DNA from: Thermaerobacter sp. PB12/4term | Lineage (GTDB): Bacteria > Bacillota > Sulfobacillia > Thermaerobacterales > Thermaerobacteraceae | Assembly: GCF_003403315.2 (NCBI RefSeq) | Contig: NZ_CP048407.1 | Span: 124,001 to 188,000 of the forward strand | Length of the DNA: 64,000 bases | Direction: 5' to 3' | Shown: piece by piece, positions 31,091 through 39,606 of the stretch | Numbering within the stretch: position 1 is the stretch's first letter | Layout of the letters: every line of letters starts with the position of its first letter | The notes under the pieces: generated by a model | What the model saw: only the letters and a program-made list of their open reading frames with translations | The model's database searches: none | Told to the model about the DNA's origin: nothing | Program-made: the position numbers and the translations under genes

Positions 31091-31479
31091 CGCGCCGTCC
31101 CTGCCCGCACCGGCCCTGGCCCCCGGACGAACGCGGCCGTGGCGGCGGCCCGCCGGGTTCCACCCGGCTGATCCCGGTCCGCAGCCCGGCCACCTTCCTT
31201 CCCGCCCCCTTCAGGGCCCGTCCGGCCGCGGCCTCCGCCGCCCCCCATGCCCGCCACGGGACGGACAACCCCGGCTTTTCCCTCCGCCGGCCGGCCCGGC
31301 CAGGAGTCTGGCGGTCAAGAGGAACCCGGCCTTATGGCAAAGAAATCCGCCACAGCAACCGCAGTCAGACGGATTCCTGCCAGCCCTGAGGCCCCGGCGC
31401 GGCCGCCGGCACCGGGACACCCCGCCGGTTCCCCGCCGTCGCCCAGGCGGCTGCCGGGCGGTCAGGAGGGGGACAGGCT
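31091..31479. other. spoIIID-mbl spacer
   Basis: The 389 bases contain GC-rich sequence with no clear promoter or terminator. A possible small frame from ATG 31334 overlaps mbl out of frame and looks compositional. The mbl ribosome binding site CAGGAGGGGG lies at its end. Confidence 0.4.
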
Positions 31480-32493
31480 ATGGTCGGGTTCGTCCGGGAC
31501 CTGGGGGTCGACCTGGGAACGGTCAACACCCTGGTCTTCGTCGAAGGCCGGGGCATCGTGCTCAACGAGCCTTCCGTCGTCGCCATCGATCGGGAAACCG
31601 GGCGGGTGCTGGCCGTGGGGTCGGAGGCCCACCGCATGCTGGGCCGCACCCCGGGCCACATCGTGGCCGCCCGGCCCCTGCGGGGCGGGGTGATCGCCGA
31701 CTTCACCGCCACCGCCACCCTGCTCAAGATGCTGCTCCAGCGGGCCATGCCCCGACGCCTGGGGGTGCGGCCGCGGATGGTGGTCTGCGTTCCCTCGGGG
31801 GTGACCACCGTGGAGCGGCGGGCGGTCATCGAGGCCGGCTACGAGGCGGGGGCCCGCAAGGTCTACCTCCTGGAAGAACCGGTCGCCGCCGCCCTGGGGG
31901 CCGGCCTCAACATCCACGAGCCCGGCGGCCACATGGTGGTCGACGTGGGCGGCGGCACGACGGACATTGCGGTCCTGTCCCTGGGCGGGGTGGTGGTGGC
32001 CGGTTCGGCCCGCGTGGGCGGCGACACCTTCGACGAGGCCATCGTGCGCCATGTCAAGCGCCGGTACAACGTGCTGATCGGGGAGCGGACCGCCGAGCAG
32101 GCCAAGATCGCCATCGGCCGCGCCGAGCCGCCGGAGGGGGAGGGGAAGCGGTTTGAGGTTCGCGGCCGCGACCTGGTGACCGGGCTACCCCGCACCCTGC
32201 ACCTGACGGCTGCCGAAATACAACAGGCCCTGGACGAACCCGTCTCGGCCCTCATCACGGCCCTGCGCAGCACCCTGGAGCGGGTTCCTCCCGAGCTGGC
32301 GGCCGACATCCTGCACCGCGGCCTGGTGCTGACGGGAGGCGGCTCCCTGCTGCGTGACCTGGACCGGCGCATCGCCCGGGCCACGGGCCTGCCCGTGGTG
32401 AAGCCGGAACAGCCGCTGCTGACCGTGGCGCTGGGTACCGGCGTCGCCCTCAGCATGCTGGACCGCCTGGACGGCGTGCTCATCGCCGGCTGA
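31480..32493 (+). CDS. mbl: MreB-family actin homologue Mbl
   Basis: Mbl is a bacterial actin that organises lateral wall synthesis beneath the membrane. The 337-residue protein has phosphate-1 DLGVDLGTVNTLVFV, phosphate-2 VVDVGGGTTDIAVLSLGG, YLLEEPVAAALGAGL and the adenosine motif VLTGGGSLLRDLD. Its place directly after spoIIID is the Bacillus mbl position and is the reason for the paralogue call; mreB itself is usually with mreCD. The ATG follows CAGGAGGGGG. Confidence 0.94.
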   Translation: MVGFVRDLGVDLGTVNTLVFVEGRGIVLNEPSVVAIDRETGRVLAVGSEAHRMLGRTPGHIVAARPLRGGVIADFTATATLLKMLLQRAMPRRLGVRPRMVVCVPSGVTTVERRAVIEAGYEAGARKVYLLEEPVAAALGAGLNIHEPGGHMVVDVGGGTTDIAVLSLGGVVVAGSARVGGDTFDEAIVRHVKRRYNVLIGERTAEQAKIAIGRAEPPEGEGKRFEVRGRDLVTGLPRTLHLTAAEIQQALDEPVSALITALRSTLERVPPELAADILHRGLVLTGGGSLLRDLDRRIARATGLPVVKPEQPLLTVALGTGVALSMLDRLDGVLIAG

Positions 32494-32573
32494 CGGCCGC
32501 CGGTCCCTAAAAGGCACGCCGGCCGCCTGAACCGGGAAGGAATTCCCCTCCAGGTGTCGAATGGGCATGTAAA

Positions 32574-32660
32574 GCCTCCTGAGGCCGTACGTTCTAAGAC
32601 GTGGTCCCGCGCATCAGGCGATGCACCTCGGCGAAAGTACGGCCGAGGCACCACAGGCTT
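32574..32660 (+). ncRNA. Candidate structured RNA: three-way junction with pseudoknot
   Basis: GTGGT (32601-32605) pairs with ACCAC (32650-32654) and closes a junction with GCATC/GATGC (32611-32615/32620-32624, tetraloop AGGC) and CCTCGGC/GCCGAGG (32626-32632/32642-32648). The third loop plus one base contains GTACG (32637-32641), complementary to CGTAC upstream at 32586-32590, which would form a pseudoknot. It lies about 40 nt before the c-di-GMP aptamer. I do not recognise the family. Confidence 0.45.
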
Positions 32661-32696
32661 CAACACGACCGTGACACGGCACGTGACCACGCCGCG

Positions 32697-32769
32697 ATAA
32701 AGGCAAACCCGCCGAAAGGCGGGGGCGCAAAGCCACGGGTCTACCGCACGGCGGGACGGAGGGACGCCT
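32697..32769 (+). promoter_or_regulatory. Cyclic di-GMP-I (GEMM-I) riboswitch aptamer
   Basis: The conserved core is present: TAAAGGCAAACC, a P2 stem CCCGCC-GAAA-GGCGGG (32708-32723) with the GNRA tetraloop, GGCGCAAAGCC (32725-32734), the GGGTCTA segment, and a closing GGGACGCC whose GCC (32766-32768) can pair with GGC (32702-32704). The distal P3 arm is short and departs from consensus. The element lies in the leader of two flagellar rod genes, a usual target of c-di-GMP control. A 9-bp hairpin CAGGTTCCC/GGGAACCTG (32803-32826) and a terminator (33014-33046) follow. Confidence 0.82.
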
Positions 32770-33013
32770 CGCCCGGCGCGCACCGGGATGCGGGAGTCGG
32801 GTCAGGTTCCCGGGACAGGGAACCTGGCACCGGACCGGTAAGGGGGTGCCAGCCCTGGCCGGGCTCCGGTTCCGGAGAGCAGCTGGGCCGGCTCCTGCAG
32901 CGAGGTGTTCCGGCCCCTCCTCCTGCCGGCCATGACGGCCGGGCTGCCGAACGGGTGGACGGGATCTGCCGCCGGGTTCGCCCGCCGAACCCGGCGCGGT
33001 GAGAGGATTTTCC

Positions 33014-33046
33014 ACCCCCGGTTGCCGCCCGGGGGTTTCGTTTTTC
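33014..33046 (+). terminator. Intrinsic terminator in the flagellar rod leader (riboswitch platform candidate)
   Basis: ACCCCCGG (33014-33021) pairs with CCGGGGGT (33029-33036), followed by TTTCGTTTTTC. It lies about 245 nt after the c-di-GMP aptamer and 105 nt before the rod gene. It could be the regulated terminator or the mbl terminator. Confidence 0.75.
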
Positions 33047-33150
33047 GCGGCCGGCTGCATGCCGCGATTGTGGCCGGTTGCATGCCGCAGGACGGCCTAC
33101 CGGCGGGGCGGGGCGATCTCGGGGTCTGGCGTGGCGGAAGGGGTGATCCG

Positions 33151-33900
33151 GTGCTGCGAGGTCTCTACACCGCGGCCAGCGGCATGCTGGCCCGGGTGCT
33201 CCAGCAGGAGCGGCTGGCGGGCGACCTGGCCAACGTCAACACGCCCGGGTACAAAGCGAGCCGCAACGTGACCGAGGCGTTTCCCGAACTCCTGCTGTCG
33301 CGGCTCGACGGGACGGGAGCCCCGGTGGTGGGGCCCCTGGGCACCGGTACGGTGGTGGCCGAACCGGGCGCCGACATGCGGCCCGGACCCTGGGTCACCA
33401 CCGGGCGACCGCAGGACCTGGCCCTGGAGGGGGACGGCTTCTTCGTGGTGATGGGCCCCGGCGGCCCGGCCTACACCCGGGCCGGCAACTTCACCGTGGG
33501 ACCCGAGGGGTACCTCCAGGCTCCCGACGGCTCGCCCGTCCTAGACACCACGGGCCAGCCGCTGCTGGTGGGCAGCGCCCAGTTCACCGTCCGGCCCGAC
33601 GGCCAGGTGGTGGGGGGGGACGCGGTCCTGGGTACCATCGCCCGGGTCACCTTCGCCAACCCCGCCGGCCTGCGGCGGGTGGGTGACAACCTGTGGCAGG
33701 CCACGCCCGAGTCCGGCCCCGCCGTCCCGGCGGCTACGCCCGTGCGCCAGGGGGTGCTGGAGCAGTCCAACGTCGACCCGGTGCAGGTGGTGGTCGCCAT
33801 GCTGGCCAACTTCCGCGCCTTCGAGGCCGCCCAGCGGGCCGTCCAGGCCCAGGATCAGACGCTGGGGCTGGCCATCCAGGAAGTGGGGCGGGTCACATGA
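33151..33900 (+). CDS. Flagellar basal-body rod protein, FlgF/FlgG family (FlhO-like)
   Basis: This 249-residue rod-hook family protein starts at GTG 33151, behind GGAAGGGGTGA. The N-terminal signature is LRGLYTAASGMLARVLQQER and LAGDLANVNTPGYKASR; the C-terminal signature is GVLEQSNVDPVQVVVAMLAN with the FRAFEAAQRAVQ helix. Such subunits polymerise into the axial rod after export by the flagellar type III system. Two tandem FlgF/G-type genes directly after mbl correspond to flhO-flhP of Bacillus. A c-di-GMP riboswitch and a terminator lie in the leader. Confidence 0.92.
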   Translation: MLRGLYTAASGMLARVLQQERLAGDLANVNTPGYKASRNVTEAFPELLLSRLDGTGAPVVGPLGTGTVVAEPGADMRPGPWVTTGRPQDLALEGDGFFVVMGPGGPAYTRAGNFTVGPEGYLQAPDGSPVLDTTGQPLLVGSAQFTVRPDGQVVGGDAVLGTIARVTFANPAGLRRVGDNLWQATPESGPAVPAATPVRQGVLEQSNVDPVQVVVAMLANFRAFEAAQRAVQAQDQTLGLAIQEVGRVT

Positions 33901-34724
33901 TCCAGCGGGCCCTCTGGTCGTCCGCCGCGGGCATGGCTGCCGCGGCCCGGCAGGTTGACCTTACCGCCGGCAATCTGGCCAACGTGAACACTCCGGGTTT
34001 CAAGGCTGCCCGGGCGGATTTCGCCGATCTGGTTTACGCCGCGGCCCAGGTGCCGGTGGCGCCTCCTGCCGCCGCGGCGGGAGGCGTCCAGGTGGGACAC
34101 GGCGTCCGCCTGGCGGCCACACCCCGGTTGTGGAGCCAGGGGCCCTTGCAGGCCACGGGCTCCCCCTGGGACCTGGCCATCGAGGGTCCAGGCTTCTTCC
34201 AGGTGGCCGATCCCGGTACCGGCGAGGTCCTTTTGACGCGGGGCGGGACCTTCATGGCCAGCCCCGTACCCGCCGGCGTCCCCGGCGGTGGGGAGGCCGG
34301 CGAAGCGCTTCTTGTCACCGACGGCGCCGGGCGGCCGCTGCTGGCGGCCGGCGGCCAGCCCCTCCTGCTCCCGGCGGGATCCCGCGGCTGGGTGGTATCG
34401 CCGGACGGAGAGGTGCGGGCCCTCCTGGCCGGGGGGCGCGAGGTGCCCGCCGGCCGGCTAGCGGTGATCGTCCCGCCGGCGCCCGATGCCCTGGAAAGCC
34501 GCGGCGAGGGCCTGTACGCCCTGGGCGGCAACCCGGTGCTGGCCATGGCGCCCGGCCAGGGCGGAGCGGGGTGGATCCGGCAGGGGATGCTGGAGCAGTC
34601 CAATGTGGACCTGGCCCTGGAGATGACCCGGCTGCTGGCGTCCCAGCGGGCGTACCAGCTCAACGCCCGCGCCGTGCTCACAGGCGATGAGATGCTGGGC
34701 CTGATCAACCGGTTGCGCTCCTGA
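33897..34724 (+). CDS. flgG: Flagellar basal-body rod protein, FlgG family (FlhP-like)
   Basis: The 275-residue protein overlaps the preceding gene (ATGA) and shares its architecture: IQRALWSSAAGMAAAARQVD, LTAGNLANVNTPGFKAARAD at the N-terminus and GMLEQSNVDLALEMTRLLAS with QRAYQLNARAVLTGDEML at the C-terminus. The central domain carries a Gly/Pro-rich insert. A strong terminator follows at 34809. Which of the two genes is the distal-rod FlgG cannot be settled here; the C-terminal motif of this one is closer to FlgG. Confidence 0.88.
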   Translation: MIQRALWSSAAGMAAAARQVDLTAGNLANVNTPGFKAARADFADLVYAAAQVPVAPPAAAAGGVQVGHGVRLAATPRLWSQGPLQATGSPWDLAIEGPGFFQVADPGTGEVLLTRGGTFMASPVPAGVPGGGEAGEALLVTDGAGRPLLAAGGQPLLLPAGSRGWVVSPDGEVRALLAGGREVPAGRLAVIVPPAPDALESRGEGLYALGGNPVLAMAPGQGGAGWIRQGMLEQSNVDLALEMTRLLASQRAYQLNARAVLTGDEMLGLINRLRS

Positions 34725-34808
34725 GGCACCGCTCATGCGCTCAAGTGCATGCGCCCAAGATTGTTAGCGGTTTAGCCCGACGGCCCGCATGGGCCTCCCC
34801 CCTGATGC

Positions 34809-34853
34809 GGCCGGGGTCCGGGCGGCAGGCGCCGCCCGGACCCCGGCCCTTTT
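34809..34853 (+). terminator. Rho-independent terminator of the rod operon
   Basis: GGCCGGGGTCCGGGCGGC (34809-34826) is perfectly complementary to 34831-34848 around an AGGC loop, an 18-bp stem, followed by CTTTT. Confidence 0.92.
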
Positions 34854-35114
34854 CCGGCGGCTCACCCTGCGCCCGGCGAGCCACCCCGCCGGCGGGGCCC
34901 GCATGAAAGCTGCCGATGCTTGGTATATACTCGTAATCGAGCGCAGGAAAGACTGGATCCTGGGAACGGGCAGGATACCGGTGCCACCGGGCCGGCCCTG
35001 GCGGGGCGGGCCTGCTCTGCTGCCGTCAGCCTGTCCCCGCAACCGGTGGCGCCGGGGCCGGTTCGTCCCGGGAGCCGGTCGCTGCGCACCTGCCGATTCA
35101 AGGAGGGATTGCCG
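34854..35114 (+). promoter_or_regulatory. sodA leader with possible promoter
   Basis: The only AT-rich patch is CTTGGTATATACTCGTAATCG; TATACT (34926-34931) could be the -10. No convincing -35 exists 16-18 bases upstream. A small inverted repeat CTCGTAATCGAG lies just after it. The rest of the leader is GC-rich, without a gene. Confidence 0.4.
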
Positions 35115-35729
<615 letters not shown>

Positions 35730-35797
35730 GCCACCCATTGCCACCCGCATCCTCCCGGCCCGTGGTGACAAGGACCACGATGACAAGGACCGCGGTG

Positions 35798-35833
35798 AAA
35801 AGGGGAGCCGGCAATCCGGCCCCCCTTTATTTT
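35798..35833 (+). terminator. Rho-independent terminator of sodA
   Basis: AAAGGGGAGCCGG (from 35799) folds back on CCGGCCCCCCTTT (35816-35828) around CAAT, with one A/C mismatch, followed by ATTTT. Confidence 0.85.
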
Positions 35834-35959
35834 CCATTCGGAAGGGGGACGGCGGCGGGCGGCGAATCCTAGGGGCGAACCCTGGTGCCGGACCGGCCAC
35901 CGGGGCAACCCCGGTGCCGCAGCTTCGGGCCCCACCAACGCGGAGGATTGGACCAGACT

Positions 35960-36409
35960 ATGGCGGAACAGGATGAGCCCCAGGGGGGCATGGACATCCA
36001 GGCGATCCTCGAGGTGTTGCCCCACCGTTACCCCTTTCTCCTGGTCGACCGGATTCTTTCCCTCGAGCCGGGACGCCGGGCGGTGGGCCGGAAGTGCGTC
36101 AGTGCCAACGAACCCTTCTTCCAGGGTCACTTCCCCGGCCGGCCCATCATGCCTGGGGTTCTGATCCTGGAGGCCATGGCCCAGGTGGGGGCGGCGGCGG
36201 TGCTGTCGGTCCCTGCGAACCGCGGCCGCCTGGCCCTCTTCGCCGGCGCCGACCGGGTGCGCTGGCGCCGGCCCGTGATTCCGGGCGACTGCCTGGAGAT
36301 CGAGGTGGAGATCATCGCCATGCGCGGTCCCCTGGGCAAGGGCCGCGCCCGCGCCACCGTGGACGGCGAGCTGGCCGCCGAAGCCGAGTTGAGTTTTGCT
36401 TTGCGGTAG
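35960..36409 (+). CDS. fabZ: 3-hydroxyacyl-[acyl-carrier-protein] dehydratase FabZ
   Basis: FabZ dehydrates 3-hydroxyacyl-ACP in type II fatty-acid elongation. The hot-dog fold protein is 149 residues from ATG 35960, with [19 protein letters not shown], the catalytic His in [14 protein letters not shown] and the catalytic Glu in [10 protein letters not shown]. The ribosome binding site GGAGGAT is 11 bases upstream, slightly far. In Bacillus, fabZ (ywpB) follows the mbl-flhO-flhP group, as here with sodA inserted between. Confidence 0.96.
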   Translation: MAEQDEPQGGMDIQAILEVLPHRYPFLLVDRILSLEPGRRAVGRKCVSANEPFFQGHFPGRPIMPGVLILEAMAQVGAAAVLSVPANRGRLALFAGADRVRWRRPVIPGDCLEIEVEIIAMRGPLGKGRARATVDGELAAEAELSFALR

Positions 36410-36778
36410 GCGACCGGTCACCCTGCAGGCGTAACATCGACCCCCGATGGATCCCTGGCCCAGGGGCCCTGTCCCGGAACCGTTTGCACCGGCCTCGCAC
36501 CGGCCTTGACCGGATCTGTTTCCCTCAGGTGGGAACCCTGGCACTGGAACCACCAGCGGGCCCAACCGGCACGGCAACTTCGGTCCTCGTTGCCCCTTGC
36601 ATGTCCGTTGCCCGGCCCTGGATGGACATGGTGAAAAGCCTGGCCGATCTGCTCACTTTGGATAAGGCGGGTGCATATTCCATAACCTACATGCAGGTGC
36701 ACCGTACGAATGGCGTGGTGTAGCTTGCGGCCGGGCGTGGCGGAACCCGGCCCCGGCCTTGAGGAGGCGTCTTCCCGT
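36410..36778 (+). promoter_or_regulatory. fabZ-S1 gene spacer with possible promoter
   Basis: An AT-richer island at 36655-36700 contains TTGGAT (36658-36663) and, 17 bases on, CATAAC (36681-36686), a plausible but weak sigma-A promoter. An imperfect inverted repeat GGTGCA...TGCACC (36671-36702) overlaps it and could be an operator. No gene is supported here. Confidence 0.35.
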
Positions 36779-38005
36779 ATGCCGGATGCGATGAAGGATT
36801 CCCTGCTTCCTGAGGAGGATTCGCCCGCGTCACCGTCCGTGCCATCGCCGGTGCCATCCGGGCCTGCTCCGCCCTCTGACCTCGCCGGACGAACCGGCCG
36901 CACCGGCCCGGAGCGGGAGGGACGCGTCCCCGTTGCCCTGGAACCGGCCCGGGCGGCCGGCGCCGCGGTTCCCGCCGGGACGGGAACCGGTGCCGCTATG
37001 GTACCGGCGGCGGGGCCGGCGGCAGGGCCGGTGGCAGCAGCGGGCGAGGGGGTGCGGGACCTGGCCGGGCTTGTGCCCCTGGCGCCCGGGACCCGGGTCC
37101 ACGGCACCATCACGGGCATCGTGGACTACGGCGCGTTCCTCGTGACCGACGACGGCCGCCGGGGGCTCATCCACATCTCGGAGATCTCCGACTGGTACGT
37201 GGAACGGGCGGAAGATTACTTCTACAAGGGCGAGCGGGTCCAGGTCGAGGTGGTGCACTTTGATCCCAACAGCGGCAAGTACGCCTTTTCCACCCGCCGC
37301 CTGGGAGGCAAGCAACCCCTGGCCAACCGCTACGCCGACCGCCTGCTGGAGCTGCACCGCCATGGCGTGACGGGCGCCCGGTACCGGTACGGCACCGGTT
37401 GGGCTCGCCGCCCCCACGCCCGACGAACCGGCCGCCCCGGTCCGGCGGCCGGCGCCACGGATCCCCAAGGCTCTACTGGCGGCTCCGGATACCGGCTGCC
37501 GGGTGGCACGAGCGGCGATGGCCGGCGGGGCCCGGGAGCGCCTCGCAGCCTGGCGAGGCAGGGCAGTGATCCGGCCGGCGTGGCCGGCACCGCCGGGAAC
37601 GCTGGCCACGGTTCGGCGGGCCACGGTTCTGCGGGCAACGGGCCCCGGGCGGGCGGCAGCGGGAACCTGGAAACGGCCGGGGGCGCCGCCAGACCGGCGA
37701 CCGGCAGCTGGCGGGACCCTGATGCGGGCCGCCTCCGCGCGCGGTACCGGGCAGGTACGGGCTGGCGCAGCGCCGCTCCGGTCGCCGGCGAGGACCGGGA
37801 GTCGCGGGAGGCCCTGCTCCAACTCCTCCGCCATCACGTGGGTCAGGTATCGCCCGCTGCATGCACGGAGCTGGACCGGCTGGTCGAGACCTACGGGAGC
37901 GAGCGGGTGGCCACCGCCCTGGCCCGGGTGCTGGAAGAGACGGACCGGGCCCTGCAGGTGATTGAGGCGACGGGCCGCCGGTTGGCGAGCGGCACGGCGG
38001 ACTGA
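36779..38005 (+). CDS. S1-domain RNA-binding protein with long low-complexity flanks
   Basis: ATG 36779 follows GAGGAGGCG. Of 408 residues only about 75 are a recognisable fold: an S1/OB domain near residues 100-178, with GTRVHGTITGIVDYGAFLVT, GLIHISEISDWYVERAED and GERVQVEVVHFDPNSGKYAFS. The N-terminal ~100 residues are acidic/Pro/Ala-rich and residues 180-340 are Gly/Arg/Ala-rich. The C-terminal ~65 residues return to ordered helix (LLQLLRHHVGQVSPAACTEL). Bacterial short S1 proteins such as YabR/YugI bind RNA or ribosomes, but the specific role is unknown. Confidence 0.85.
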   Translation: MPDAMKDSLLPEEDSPASPSVPSPVPSGPAPPSDLAGRTGRTGPEREGRVPVALEPARAAGAAVPAGTGTGAAMVPAAGPAAGPVAAAGEGVRDLAGLVPLAPGTRVHGTITGIVDYGAFLVTDDGRRGLIHISEISDWYVERAEDYFYKGERVQVEVVHFDPNSGKYAFSTRRLGGKQPLANRYADRLLELHRHGVTGARYRYGTGWARRPHARRTGRPGPAAGATDPQGSTGGSGYRLPGGTSGDGRRGPGAPRSLARQGSDPAGVAGTAGNAGHGSAGHGSAGNGPRAGGSGNLETAGGAARPATGSWRDPDAGRLRARYRAGTGWRSAAPVAGEDRESREALLQLLRHHVGQVSPAACTELDRLVETYGSERVATALARVLEETDRALQVIEATGRRLASGTAD

Positions 38006-38481
38006 GCGTGGGGCCGGCAGGCGGGCCTCGCCACGGAGCTTCCCGGGCGGGGCCCGCAGGCGAGCACGGTCCGCAGGCGAGCATGGCGGGTGTATTGGAC
38101 GGCGGCGCATCCATGGGCAACGCATCGCGTCACCCGCCGCCGCTGTAACCCACCGGCCAACCTACCGGGCCACCCACCACGGCGATACCTGGGGCCCGGG
38201 CTAGGCGGGAGACCGGAGGCTGTAGGCCAAAGCCCCGGATCACCCGCCGCCCGGGCCCCGTCATCTTGCGGTGCGTGATCCGCTGGCTGGTTGGGGAACA
38301 GGGTGTGGGGTGGCTGAGCGGGGTCCCCATGGGATTGCCCAATGGGGTCCCCTGCCCCCTGCGTTGCCTGGGACCCGCAACGGCCCCGCCACCGCAACCG
38401 CTACTGCAACCGCCAGGGACCCCGCACGCCCAGGACCCCGAGGACCCCGGCTCAGCACGGCCCCTCGCCCCCCTGTAACCC
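38006..38481. other. S1 gene - HAD gene spacer
   Basis: About 475 bases of GC-rich sequence with scattered short repeats (CAGGCGAGCA twice near 38060-38090, GCAACCGC near 38395-38415). No gene, terminator with a U-tract or promoter was found until the -10 at 38482. Confidence 0.4.
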
Positions 38482-38487
38482 TATAAT
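38482..38487 (+). promoter_or_regulatory. -10 element upstream of the HAD gene
   Basis: A perfect TATAAT lies 34 bases before the start codon. The sequence 17 bases upstream has no -35 match. Confidence 0.45.
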
Positions 38488-38520
38488 AGGAGCGGTTTGA
38501 TCTTCAAAGGAGGATGCCCC

Positions 38521-39393
38521 TTGCTCCCTTACCTGATCGCCCTCGACGTCGACGGCACCCTCTTGGACAGCCAGGGCCGGCTGCGCCCGCGGGTGAAGAA
38601 CGCGGTCCGGGCGGCCGTGGCCGCCGGTCACCATGTCTGCCTGGCCACCGGCCGCCGCTGGGTGGCCAGCCGTCCCTTCGCCCAGGAGCTGGGCCTGCGG
38701 ACGCCCTGCATCGTCCACAACGGCGCCGTGGCCGTCGACCCCCTGACCGACGAGCCGGTCTGGAAGCAGCCCTTGCCCGCCGAGTTCGTCCGGCAGGCCA
38801 TCCTGAAGGCCCGGGAGCTGGGGGTGTCCCTGTTCTTCCACGACCTGGACCATCCCCACGGCGACCGCATGCTCTACGAGCCAGGGGCCCGGCTGCCGAG
38901 GGCCTCCTGGTTCTTCGAGGCGGGGCGCCTGACCCAGGAGGTGCCCGATCTGCTGGAGTGGGTGAGCGTCGGGGCGGTGCGGGTGCTGGTCCGTGACCGG
39001 TACGAGGGTGCGGAGGCCTTCCGCAGGTGGATCACGGCCGAGTGGGGCGACGCGGTGCGGGTGCTGGCAGGGACCGATCTGGAGCCGGGCCTCTACGCCG
39101 TGGAGGTGTCCGACGCCCCTGTGTGCAAGGGCTGGGCGGTGGAGCGACTGGCCGCCCACCTGCAGGTGCCGGTGGAGCGGGTGGTGGCCTTCGGCGACTG
39201 GGACAACGACATCGAGATGCTCCAGTTCGCAGGCATTGGCGTCGCCATGGCCAACGGCTCCCCCGCCGCCCGGGCCGCCGCCCGCCGCGTCACCGCCAGC
39301 AACGACGAGGACGGGGTGGCGGTGGTGCTGGAGGAGCTGCTCGGCGGGGGTGTCCGCGGGGGCGTGGGTGGGGGTGCCGGCCGGGGCCGCTGA
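38521..39393 (+). CDS. Cof-type HAD-superfamily phosphatase
   Basis: The 290-residue protein starts at TTG 38521, 7 bases after AAAGGAGG. HAD motif I is ALDVDGTLLDSQG (nucleophile Asp), motif II CLATGRRW, motif III the Lys in DAPVCKGWAVERLA, and motif IV FGDWDNDIEMLQFAG. The cap is of the C2 (Cof) type. Members dephosphorylate small phosphometabolites such as sugar phosphates, FMN or PLP, and the substrate cannot be read from sequence. It lies between the S1-domain gene and flagellin with its own -10 element. Confidence 0.93.
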   Translation: MLPYLIALDVDGTLLDSQGRLRPRVKNAVRAAVAAGHHVCLATGRRWVASRPFAQELGLRTPCIVHNGAVAVDPLTDEPVWKQPLPAEFVRQAILKARELGVSLFFHDLDHPHGDRMLYEPGARLPRASWFFEAGRLTQEVPDLLEWVSVGAVRVLVRDRYEGAEAFRRWITAEWGDAVRVLAGTDLEPGLYAVEVSDAPVCKGWAVERLAAHLQVPVERVVAFGDWDNDIEMLQFAGIGVAMANGSPAARAAARRVTASNDEDGVAVVLEELLGGGVRGGVGGGAGRGR

Positions 39394-39492
39394 GGCCCCG
39401 GTACCGTTCGCCCTGCCGCCCGGGGCATGCCGGGGGCCAATCCAAGGGGCGCAGTGCATCGTCCCTCTGGGAATTTGGGACCCGGCCGGCGC

Positions 39493-39520
39493 TAACGTGT
39501 TGTCGCCTTCCCTTCGATAT
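39493..39520 (+). promoter_or_regulatory. Sigma-D (sigma-28) type promoter of flagellin
   Basis: TAAC (39493-39496), 16 bases, TTCGATAT (39513-39520). Against the Bacillus sigma-D consensus TAAA-N15/16-GCCGATAT this matches 3/4 and 6/8. Flagellin is the standard sigma-D gene. Confidence 0.6.
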
Positions 39521-39606
39521 TCCGGGTAGCCGTCAGAACCCCCGGAGCGGCAGGCGCGCGATGCCGCCCGGTGGGAAGAACCCGGCAAGAGGGAGGGCTG
39601 TTGTTC

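Noticed and set aside
31334-31693. Small gene overlapping the mbl start
   Set aside because: It is out of frame with mbl, rich in Pro/Ser/Gly as expected from shifted GC-rich codons, and lacks a ribosome binding site.
32574-32660. Hammerhead ribozyme or group II intron domain V
   Set aside because: The three-way junction and a GAAA-containing loop suggested these, but the hammerhead CUGANGA core and the domain V catalytic triad and pairing are absent.
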